Source of the DNA: Clostridiales bacterium
GTDB taxonomy: Bacteria > Bacillota > Clostridia > Peptostreptococcales > Anaerovoracaceae
Reading direction: 5' to 3'
Assembly (NCBI GenBank): GCA_012735285.1
Contig: JAAYHT010000119.1
Span: 1 to 5,303 of the forward strand
DNA: 5,303 bases
Shown here: one piece after another, positions 1 to 5,303 of the stretch
Layout of the letters: each line of letters begins with the position of its first letter
Numbering within the stretch: position 1 is the first letter of the stretch
Position numbers and translations under genes: made by a program
Notes under the pieces: generated by a model
The model's database searches: none
The model's input: only the letters and a program-made list of their open reading frames with translations
Told to the model about the DNA's origin: nothing

Positions 1-9
1 CAACATTTA

Positions 10-1152
10 TTATAGATCCTCTAAATAATCTTTTAATTTTTTACTTCTGCTTGGATGGCGCAATTTTCTAAGGGCCTTTGCTTCAATTTGTCTAATTCTT
101 TCACGCGTAACATCGAATTTTTTCCCTACTTCTTCTAATGTACTAGCTCTTCCATCGTCTAGACCAAATCTTAATCTTAGTACCTTTTGTTCTCTTTCAG
201 TTAAGGTATCTAGTACTTCAACGAGTTGTTCTTTAAGCATCGAAAAAGCAGCCGCATCAGCAGGAGCAGGAACATCTTCATCTGGTATAAAATCTCCAAG
301 ATGACTGTCTTCCTCTTCGCCGATCGGTGTTTCTAATGAAACGGGCTCCTGAGCTATTTTTAATATTTCGCGTACTTTTTCTTCAGGGATGTCCATTTCG
401 CGCGCAATCTCTTCAGGGGTAGGCTCTCTGCCATATTCCTGTAACAGTTGTCTTGAAATACGTATTAGATTATTTATAGTTTCAACCATATGCACCGGTA
501 TTCTTATAGTTCTTGCCTGATCTGCTATAGATCTTGTTATCGCTTGTCGGCTCCACCAGGTAGCATATGTACTGAACTTGAATCCTTTTCTCCAGTCAAA
601 CTTATCTACCGCTTTTATTAATCCGAGGTTACCTTCTTGGATTAAATCCAGGAATAGCATCCCTCTGCCGACATATCTTTTTGCTATGCTTACTACTAAT
701 CTTAAATTAGCCTCACATAGAATTCTTTTTGCTTCTTCGTCTCCTTGTTCCATCCGCTTCGCAAGTTCTATTTCTTCTTCCGCTGTTAACAAGGCGACTT
801 TTCCTATTTCTTTTAGATACATCCGAACCGGATCATCTACGGCGATTCCCTTGGGAAGGGTAGCCTCTAAATCTATTTCTCCCTGTTCGGTAACCTCTTC
901 GACTTCTGATTCCTCCTCACTTTCAGGAGCCATGATATCCAAGTCATCTGGATCAGAATCAGAAATCATTTCAATCCCTAAAGAGATTAAAGTATCATAA
1001 AGATCATCCATTTGGTTCTTGTCAAGATCTATATTCTCCAAATGGTCTGATATCTCTTGATATGAAATGCTTCCCTTCTTTTTAGCTTTTTCTATTAGGT
1101 CATGAGCATATTCTAATTTCTTTTCTTCGTTCTGATCAATATCGAAACTCAT
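10..1152 (-). CDS. rpoD: Primary (vegetative) sigma-70 factor RpoD/SigA
   Basis: This protein of 380 residues is the housekeeping sigma subunit that directs RNA polymerase to -10/-35 promoters. Seen in the sequence: a region 1.1-like N-terminus (about 1-70), a very acidic linker (about 66-98), region 1.2 with DDPVRMYLKEIG (106-117), and region 2 with NLRLVVSIAKRY (149-160), DLIQEGNLGL (169-178) and the -10 recognition and melting segment KFSTYATWWSRQAITR (192-207). Region 3 starts near TIRIPVHMVETIN (215-227), region 3.2 includes PVSLETPIGEEE (from 270), and the region 4 helix-turn-helix TLEEVGKKFDVTRERIRQIEAK runs from 338. The length is typical of a Bacillota SigA. The ATG at 1152 is chosen because AGGTGAG lies 7 bases upstream. 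A TTG 12 codons earlier would overlap dnaG and has no matching site. The gene starts one base after the dnaG stop, so it is cotranscribed and probably translationally coupled. Only nine bases follow its TAA, so its terminator is outside the window. Confidence 0.97.
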   Translation of the reverse strand: MSFDIDQNEEKKLEYAHDLIEKAKKKGSISYQEISDHLENIDLDKNQMDDLYDTLISLGIEMISDSDPDDLDIMAPESEEESEVEEVTEQGEIDLEATLPKGIAVDDPVRMYLKEIGKVALLTAEEEIELAKRMEQGDEEAKRILCEANLRLVVSIAKRYVGRGMLFLDLIQEGNLGLIKAVDKFDWRKGFKFSTYATWWSRQAITRSIADQARTIRIPVHMVETINNLIRISRQLLQEYGREPTPEEIAREMDIPEEKVREILKIAQEPVSLETPIGEEEDSHLGDFIPDEDVPAPADAAAFSMLKEQLVEVLDTLTEREQKVLRLRFGLDDGRASTLEEVGKKFDVTRERIRQIEAKALRKLRHPSRSKKLKDYLEDL

Positions 1153-1153
1153 T

Positions 1154-2896
1154 CTACGTCTCACCTCTATTTTTTCGCTGTATATCAATTAATTCTTTAG
1201 TCAATTCCGCGATGACATTTGCATCACTGTCATCATTTAATATTGATAAAAGTTTAATTATTTCATTCTCCCTTTTTTTTCGTATTATTCTGTTAATATG
1301 TTCTATACAATCCTCAAAGACCTTATCATGTTCATCTGCAATCTCAATATTATCTATAATATCTTTTAGAATTGCATTTTCCTTTTCATCGAGGCTATCT
1401 TTAACTTTTTTAATATCTATATCATCATCTTCTTTATAGAGTGAATATAGGATTTCATAAATATGATAGTATGTAGGACTTAAAATTTTTTCTAAGTAGG
1501 GTTCAAGCTTAGGTATATAACTACTTCTTTCTAGCATTAGCTTTATTAAGTTCTTTTCAAGCAAGCTTGCCCCTTCACTAGTGTATTTATCCTTTTTTTG
1601 TGTTTTTATAACATTTTGGCTGTTATAATTCCGATTATTTCCATATACCTCCAACCTTATAGCCCCTTCAGAAATCTTTGTATCTTCGGCAATCTTTTTT
1701 ATGTAAAAGTCGGCTTCTACAGGGCTTAAAGGTTTTAATATTCTTGATGCCTCTTTTAAATAGTTTAACGCTCCTTCTGTGGTGCTTATATCTAACTTGC
1801 TTTTCAACAAGTGAAGCTTGTAATCAATAAACGGCATTGCCTTGTCTATTAGTTCTAAGAATGCTTCTTTACCGTTTTCATTTATAAAATCATCGGGGTC
1901 TTTTCCTTTACCCATTTGTAATACTTTTACATTACAGCCTACGGAATATAGTATGTCCATACCTCTTAAGGAAGCCATCTGGCCTGCCTCATCATCGTCG
2001 TAGGCCAAAATTATATTCTTAGTATATCGTTTAAGCATATTGACTTGGTTCTCTGTTAAAGCCGTTCCTAAAGTGGCTACAACATTGCGAATGCCATGCT
2101 GGTAGAGTGATACTACATCCATATATCCCTCTACAATTATGGCACAATTCTCTCTATTTATATCCTGTCTTGCTAAATTTAATCCATAAAGGCTGTTTTT
2201 CTTTTGGAAAACTATTGATTCTGGCGAATTTAAGTACTTTGGCATACTTTCATCAATAGCTCTTCCTCCAAAACCTATTACTTTTCTTCTAGTGTTTATA
2301 ATAGGAAATATTACGCGATTTCTAAATCTGTCATAATACCTCCCATTCGATTTTGAAATTAAGCCTAGACTTAGTAACAGGTTAATATCTGTCCCTTTGT
2401 TTTTAAAGTAGTTGAAAAGACTCTGCCATTCACCGTCAGCATAGCCTATTCCAAACTTTTTTAGAGTTTGATCGTCAATACCTCTATTTTTTAAATAATC
2501 ATAAGCGACGTTTTGCTTCTGTCTAAGCTCTCTGTAAAAAAATGCGGCTGCATCCCTATTTATCTCATATAGCTCTGATTTCTTCCCTTCGGAATAGTAC
2601 TTAATACTATCTATTTGAACGCCACACTCTGTTGCCAGCGCTTCTAAAGTAGAGCGAAAATCCATATTATGATAACGTTGATAAAATTCTATTACATCAC
2701 CTGAGGCACCACATCCAAAACATGTGAAGATCTGCTTGTCCTCGGAAACAACAAAAGAAGGTGTCTTTTCATTGTGAAAGGGACAGAGGCCTTTATAATT
2801 CATGCCTGATTTTTTCAGAACTACAAATCGTCCAATCACATCTACAATGTTACACCTGCTTTTAATTTCATCGACTATGTTTTCATTTAACCCCAT
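1154..2896 (-). CDS. dnaG: DNA primase DnaG
   Basis: This protein of 580 residues synthesises the RNA primers for lagging-strand replication and works with the replicative helicase at the fork. All family domains are visible in order. The N-terminal CHC2 zinc finger has C38, H41, C59 and C62. The RNA polymerase core contains YDRFRNRVIFPI (188-199) and GFGGRAI. The TOPRIM metal site has VEGYMD (E256, D260), AYDDDEAG (D300 to D302) and GKDPDDF (D333, D335). A less conserved C-terminal helicase-interaction domain covers about 440-580. Length is normal and no key residue is missing. The ATG start has AGGGAAGAG (2910-2902) upstream with about 9 bases between AGGGA and the ATG; a second ATG at 2901-2899 is out of frame. 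The gene lies 78 bases after dgt and one base before rpoD, the classic Bacillota arrangement. A candidate sigma-H promoter sits in the upstream gap. Confidence 0.98.
   Translation of the reverse strand: MGLNENIVDEIKSRCNIVDVIGRFVVLKKSGMNYKGLCPFHNEKTPSFVVSEDKQIFTCFGCGASGDVIEFYQRYHNMDFRSTLEALATECGVQIDSIKYYSEGKKSELYEINRDAAAFFYRELRQKQNVAYDYLKNRGIDDQTLKKFGIGYADGEWQSLFNYFKNKGTDINLLLSLGLISKSNGRYYDRFRNRVIFPIINTRRKVIGFGGRAIDESMPKYLNSPESIVFQKKNSLYGLNLARQDINRENCAIIVEGYMDVVSLYQHGIRNVVATLGTALTENQVNMLKRYTKNIILAYDDDEAGQMASLRGMDILYSVGCNVKVLQMGKGKDPDDFINENGKEAFLELIDKAMPFIDYKLHLLKSKLDISTTEGALNYLKEASRILKPLSPVEADFYIKKIAEDTKISEGAIRLEVYGNNRNYNSQNVIKTQKKDKYTSEGASLLEKNLIKLMLERSSYIPKLEPYLEKILSPTYYHIYEILYSLYKEDDDIDIKKVKDSLDEKENAILKDIIDNIEIADEHDKVFEDCIEHINRIIRKKRENEIIKLLSILNDDSDANVIAELTKELIDIQRKNRGET
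1160..1168 (-). promoter_or_regulatory. Ribosome binding site of rpoD, inside the dnaG 3' end
   Basis: The minus strand reads AGAGGTGAG, with 7 bases between the AGGTGAG core and the ATG at 1152. It lies within the last codons of dnaG. It decides the rpoD start in favour of 1152 over the in-frame TTG at 1188. Confidence 0.8.
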
Positions 2897-2929
2897 ACCA
2901 TCTCTTCCCTATATATAGCTCCACAATAT

Positions 2930-2958
2930 ATATTCGACAAAATTAAGGGGATTCCTCT
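2930..2958 (-). promoter_or_regulatory. Candidate sigma-H-type promoter of dnaG-rpoD
   Basis: The 78-base gap between dgt and dnaG contains, on the minus strand, AGAGGAATC (2958-2950), 11 bases, then GTCGAATAT (2938-2930). The sigma-H consensus as I know it from Bacillus subtilis is RnAGGAWWW, 11-12 bases, RnnGAATWW. Only one specified position mismatches, the last W of the -35 element. A transcript starting 7-8 bases downstream would begin near 2922 and give a leader of about 25 bases that keeps the dnaG ribosome binding site. The B. subtilis sigA operon is known to have a sigma-H promoter, which supports the call. It is inferred from pattern matching alone, and no sigma-H gene is visible in the window. 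Confidence 0.5.
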
Positions 2959-2974
2959 TTTTTAAAAAGATTTT

Positions 2975-3985
2975 CTACTTCCATGCGGTAGGTATGAATA
3001 ATTTCTTAAATAAATTCACGGCATAGCGATCCGTCATGCCAGCAATATGGTCTTTTACTATCTCTTCTACCCCAAATTCGGATATCATCTCTTTTGTTTC
3101 TTCAGGAAGTCTATCCGGTTCTTCTTCAAAATAATCGTATAAAGTATAAATCATTGTTTTTATCTTATTTAATTCTTCATCTTTTTTTACTATCTTACTA
3201 TGATAAACATTTTCAAACATAAAATTCCTAAGCTTATCCATGTAGTAGAGCTTTTCTTCGCTCATCATTATTTTATTTTTATTATCACTATTTTCAACAA
3301 TATCACTTACTAAAGTGCTTATTCTTGAGCTGTGATTCTGCCCAAGAATTTTTAGGCAATCTTTTGAAAGCTCATCTTGCTTAATAACTCCGCTTCTGAG
3401 CGCATCGTCAATATCATGATTTATGTATGCAATTCGATCACTAAATCTAACAACTTGTCCTTCAAGAGTAAATGGAATCTGATCGCCAGTATGATTTAAT
3501 ATGCCGTCCCTTACTTCTATGGTCAAATTCATTCCCCGCCTATTTCCTACTGATTCCAAGTAATCTACTACACGAAGGCTTTGTACATTATGTTTAAATC
3601 CCTTCTTATGTCTAGTATTTAAAAATTCCTCTCCATTGTGTCCAAAGGGTGTATGTCCAAGGTCATGTCCCATAGCTATAGCTTCAGTAAGATCTTCATT
3701 AAGGGCCAAAGATCTTGCTATTGTTCTTGCAATTTGAGCTACTTCTAGAGTATGAGTTAACCTTGTACGGAAATGATCCCCCTCTGGAGATAAAAAGACT
3801 TGGGTTTTATGCATAAGTCTTCGGAAAGATTTTGAATGGACTATTCTATCTCTGTCCCTCTGGAAATCTGTACGAAATTTACAAGCTTCTTCATCGAATA
3901 AACGACCCTTCGATTCAGAAGATTTTGCAGCATATGGTGAAAGTAATTCTAACTCTCTTTTCTCAATATCTTCACGAAGAATCAT
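2975..3985 (-). CDS. dgt: dGTPase-like HD-domain dNTP triphosphohydrolase
   Basis: This protein of 336 residues belongs to the HD superfamily dNTP triphosphohydrolases, which remove the whole triphosphate from deoxynucleotides such as dGTP and so influence the dNTP pool. Seen: the N-terminal signature DRDRIVHSKSFRRLMHKTQVF (starting at 43), the first metal His in RTRLTHTLEV (H78), the HD pair in AMGHDLGHTPFGHNGE (H107, D108, with H111 and H116 following), and the distal metal Asp in RFSDRIAYINHDIDDA (D183). The length and the short C-terminus match the Gram-positive 'type 2' dGTPase-like group rather than the longer E. coli Dgt. Substrate range cannot be read from sequence. AAGGAG sits 6 bases before the ATG, so the start is well supported. 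Position directly upstream of dnaG and rpoD is common in Clostridia and fits a role linked to replication. The gene begins 28 bases after the catalase-like stop; a candidate promoter overlaps that stop, so it may be transcribed separately. Confidence 0.92.
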   Translation of the reverse strand: MILREDIEKRELELLSPYAAKSSESKGRLFDEEACKFRTDFQRDRDRIVHSKSFRRLMHKTQVFLSPEGDHFRTRLTHTLEVAQIARTIARSLALNEDLTEAIAMGHDLGHTPFGHNGEEFLNTRHKKGFKHNVQSLRVVDYLESVGNRRGMNLTIEVRDGILNHTGDQIPFTLEGQVVRFSDRIAYINHDIDDALRSGVIKQDELSKDCLKILGQNHSSRISTLVSDIVENSDNKNKIMMSEEKLYYMDKLRNFMFENVYHSKIVKKDEELNKIKTMIYTLYDYFEEEPDRLPEETKEMISEFGVEEIVKDHIAGMTDRYAVNLFKKLFIPTAWK

Positions 3986-4007
3986 GTAATGCTCCTTTTT
4001 TCTTCAA

Positions 4008-4036
4008 ATCGTATCATAGCCCTAGGCACTTTTCAA
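4008..4036 (-). promoter_or_regulatory. Candidate sigma-A promoter with extended -10, upstream of dgt
   Basis: On the minus strand TTGAAA (4036-4031, 5 of 6 to consensus) is followed by 17 bases and TACGAT (4013-4008, 4 of 6, keeping the key first T, the A and the last T). The three bases before the -10 are TGA, giving an extended -10 TGn element; that TGA is also the stop codon of the catalase-like gene. Transcription would start near 4001, leaving a leader of about 15-20 bases with the dgt AAGGAG site intact or nearly so. If real, it separates dgt-dnaG-rpoD from the catalase-like gene. Such patterns arise by chance in AT-rich DNA, so confidence is moderate. Confidence 0.42.
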
Positions 4037-5216
4037 GAGAAGCGCCTACCGCCTTATCAGCTTCTTTAAAATAGTTTATAATAGTTTTTTGTATTTTTTC
4101 ATCTATGAATAATATATCCTCTACGATATTATCAATTAAATTTTCTTTATCCTGTTTGCTCATAGATTTTAGCCTAAGTGATAATTGGTCATTCTTCATG
4201 CTGCTATCGTAAAACATATCTTTATCTGATTTCATTTTAGTATGCTCGCTTAACTGTGTTTCATTTATGCCAAGCCTATATCTTTGTTCATCTCTTGAGA
4301 TAAAAGTCATTGCTATTAATAAGGGTTCCTGAGACAATGAAATACCTGGAATCAGGTTGCCGGGCGAAAAGGCAGTTCTTTCAAATTCTTCATAATGATT
4401 ATCCAACCCCCTGTTTAATATCATTTTACCTACCCGGATAAAAGGAACCAGTGACTCAGGCCAGACACATACTGGATCGAGCAGGAATGCCTCTTTTTCT
4501 ATTTTCTGTTTTGTAGGGATAAGCTGAACACAAAGCTCATATGAAACATCATTGCCTTCGTCAAATGCGTTTATTAAATCCCTAGTTGCAGCATCAGGAT
4601 CATAACCTGCTAAAAATTCAGCCTCTTGTCTGTTAATATCACTTACTCCCAACAGTGGTTTCCAGTGATATCTTACCCAATAGCGTACACCTTTTTCGTT
4701 TTCCCAAACATAAGTATTTACGCTGTAGCCTTCCATTGTCCTATAGCTTTTAATTGTCCCGCGGTTTGAAAAAAGCCATGTAACAATATGCATAGCCTCT
4801 CTATTTTCCGCAACAAATTTCCAAAAACGCTCAGGATCTCGCAAACTTGTTTTAGGACAAGGGCTAAGTGCATCTATGAGTGCAGGGTATTTATTTGGAT
4901 CCCTTATAAAAAACACAGGAAAATTAATCCCCATTAGGTCGTATATCCCATCATGTGTTTTGAACTTTACACAAAAACCTCTTACATCCCTGACAGTATC
5001 TGCGGAACCTGCCCTTCCCATCATTCTAGAAAAACGCACAAACACCGGCGTTTCTATGTTTGAATCTTGCAAAAAACAAGCTTTTGTATAGTCTTTCATT
5101 GACATGTATGGAATAAAAATACCATGAGCACCTGTGCCCTTAGCATGTATTAACGGTTCCGGAATCCTTTTTCGGTTCATAAGGGCCAGATTTTCAATCA
5201 GCTCAATGGTTAGCAT
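4014..5216 (-). CDS. Catalase-fold protein lacking the heme-ligand Tyr and distal Asn (probably not a classical catalase)
   Basis: This 400-residue protein clearly belongs to the monofunctional heme catalase family. Seen: RKRIPEPLIHAKGTGAHG with the distal His at H24, TPVFVRFS (R61, S63), GSADTVRDVRGF (71-81), PVFFIRDP (100-107), VGKMILNR (262-269), FSPGNLIPGI and RYRLG (312-316). A C-terminal catalase-related helical segment covers about 344-400. Aligned from memory to human catalase with a constant offset of 51, active-site positions have changed: heme ligand Tyr358 is S307, Arg354 is M303, His218 is N167, Asp348 is E297, distal Asn148 is I97 and Arg72 is P21. Usual small-subunit catalases have about 480-500 residues; this one lacks about 50 N-terminal residues and about 48 residues of the wrapping loop (between 316 and 344). 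There is no signal peptide, so it is probably cytoplasmic. Family membership is certain; hydrogen peroxide dismutation is doubtful. It could bind heme differently, or have a non-heme or sensory role. The frame is intact and the ribosome binding site strong, so it does not look like a pseudogene. Confidence 0.88.
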   Translation of the reverse strand: MLTIELIENLALMNRKRIPEPLIHAKGTGAHGIFIPYMSMKDYTKACFLQDSNIETPVFVRFSRMMGRAGSADTVRDVRGFCVKFKTHDGIYDLMGINFPVFFIRDPNKYPALIDALSPCPKTSLRDPERFWKFVAENREAMHIVTWLFSNRGTIKSYRTMEGYSVNTYVWENEKGVRYWVRYHWKPLLGVSDINRQEAEFLAGYDPDAATRDLINAFDEGNDVSYELCVQLIPTKQKIEKEAFLLDPVCVWPESLVPFIRVGKMILNRGLDNHYEEFERTAFSPGNLIPGISLSQEPLLIAMTFISRDEQRYRLGINETQLSEHTKMKSDKDMFYDSSMKNDQLSLRLKSMSKQDKENLIDNIVEDILFIDEKIQKTIINYFKEADKAVGASLEKCLGL

Positions 5217-5219
5217 TGC

Positions 5220-5303
5220 TCATTCCTCCATAGCTTTTTTATCAATATATGCAGGAGGAATTGAAGTTGGTGCAAGGTCATTGACGGCCTGTATGTCCAA
5301 AGC
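5220..5303 (-). CDS. C-terminal end of an unidentified protein (partial, runs off the window)
   Basis: An open frame enters from the window edge and gives 27 residues ending in PPAYIDKKAMEE before a TGA at 5222-5220. I do not recognise it. It is not the missing catalase N-terminal arm as far as I can see: the usual TAGPRGP-like motif that precedes the catalase core is absent. It also does not resemble the C-terminus I would expect of pyruvate phosphate dikinase, which often lies upstream of dgt in Clostridia. Its stop is three bases before the start of the catalase-like gene, and that gene's ribosome binding site lies inside it, which suggests cotranscription and translational coupling. With only 27 residues it is supported mainly by this spacing. 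Confidence 0.55.
   Translation of the reverse strand, partial: ALDIQAVNDLAPTSIPPAYIDKKAMEE
5225..5229 (-). promoter_or_regulatory. Ribosome binding site of the catalase-like gene, inside the upstream gene's end
   Basis: GGAGG on the minus strand, 8 bases before the ATG at 5216, overlaps the last codons and stop of the upstream frame (ATG GAG GAA TGA GCA ATG). This fixes the start at 5216 and argues that the missing N-terminal arm is a real property of the protein, not a misplaced start: the frame is closed by the TGA at 5222-5220 just upstream. Confidence 0.75.

Noticed and set aside
578..1000. Long open frame on the plus strand opposite rpoD
   Set aside because: It is antisense to a certain gene, Ser-rich as expected of a complementary frame, and has no recognisable domain. 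The other plus-strand frames (1212-1439, 3832-4074, 4876-5091) are rejected for the same reason.
1150..1188. Alternative TTG start for rpoD, 12 codons upstream
   Set aside because: It would overlap dnaG by 35 bases, has no suitable ribosome binding site, and the ATG at 1152 has AGGTGAG at ideal spacing.
1179..1204. Possible sigma-A promoter for rpoD (TTGACT and TATACA on the minus strand)
   Set aside because: The two boxes are only 14 bases apart, too short for a normal promoter, and lie in coding sequence.
1285..1316. Second sigma-H-like pair inside dnaG (AGGATT and ACAGAAT)
   Set aside because: The spacer is 14 bases instead of 11-12, and the purine before AGGA is missing.
2910..2940. TTGTCG-N17-TATATA resembling a sigma-A promoter, and a 7-pair AT hairpin in the same place
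   Set aside because: The start point would fall inside or after the dnaG ribosome binding site, and the hairpin is only A-T pairs from a TATATA repeat, so it is too weak to be a terminator or regulator.
4014..5303. The catalase-like gene as a pseudogene or a catalase split by a nonsense codon
   Set aside because: The frame is intact over 400 codons, conserved motifs occur on both sides of every substituted site, the start has a strong GGAGG site, and the upstream 27 residues do not resemble a catalase N-terminal arm.

Overview
The window is AT-rich and every gene lies on the minus strand. Read in the direction of transcription, the order is: the tail of an unidentified gene, a catalase-fold protein, a dGTPase-like HD phosphohydrolase (dgt), DNA primase (dnaG) and the primary sigma factor (rpoD/sigA). 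The dgt-dnaG-rpoD order, the low GC, the strong AAGGAG/GGAGG-type Shine-Dalgarno sites and the sequence character of the sigma factor point to a Bacillota bacterium, most likely a clostridial one. No species can be named from the window alone.

Positions 1-4000 hold the housekeeping 'macromolecular synthesis' cluster. rpoD begins one base after the dnaG stop and has its ribosome binding site inside dnaG, so the two are one transcriptional unit. dnaG follows dgt after 78 bases. That gap contains a close match to a sigma-H promoter (positions 2930-2958), which would let primase and the vegetative sigma factor be transcribed by the transition-state/sporulation sigma factor. dgt follows the catalase-like gene after 28 bases. 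A plausible sigma-A promoter with an extended -10 overlaps the end of the catalase-like gene, so the housekeeping cluster may start its own transcript there.

Positions 4014-5303 are the unusual part. The 400-residue protein aligns almost without gaps to the catalase core but has lost the residues that hold and tune the heme on the proximal side: the ligand Tyr is Ser, and its partner Arg, His and Asp are Met, Asn and Glu. It has also lost the distal Asn (now Ile), while keeping the distal His. It lacks the N-terminal arm and part of the wrapping loop as well. The frame is intact, has a strong ribosome binding site and is coupled to the stop of the preceding gene, so it looks like a maintained protein that is probably not an ordinary heme catalase. 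This is the best candidate here for something undescribed.

No RNA genes, insertion sequences, CRISPR arrays or convincing terminators were seen, and there is no gene-free stretch longer than 78 bases.
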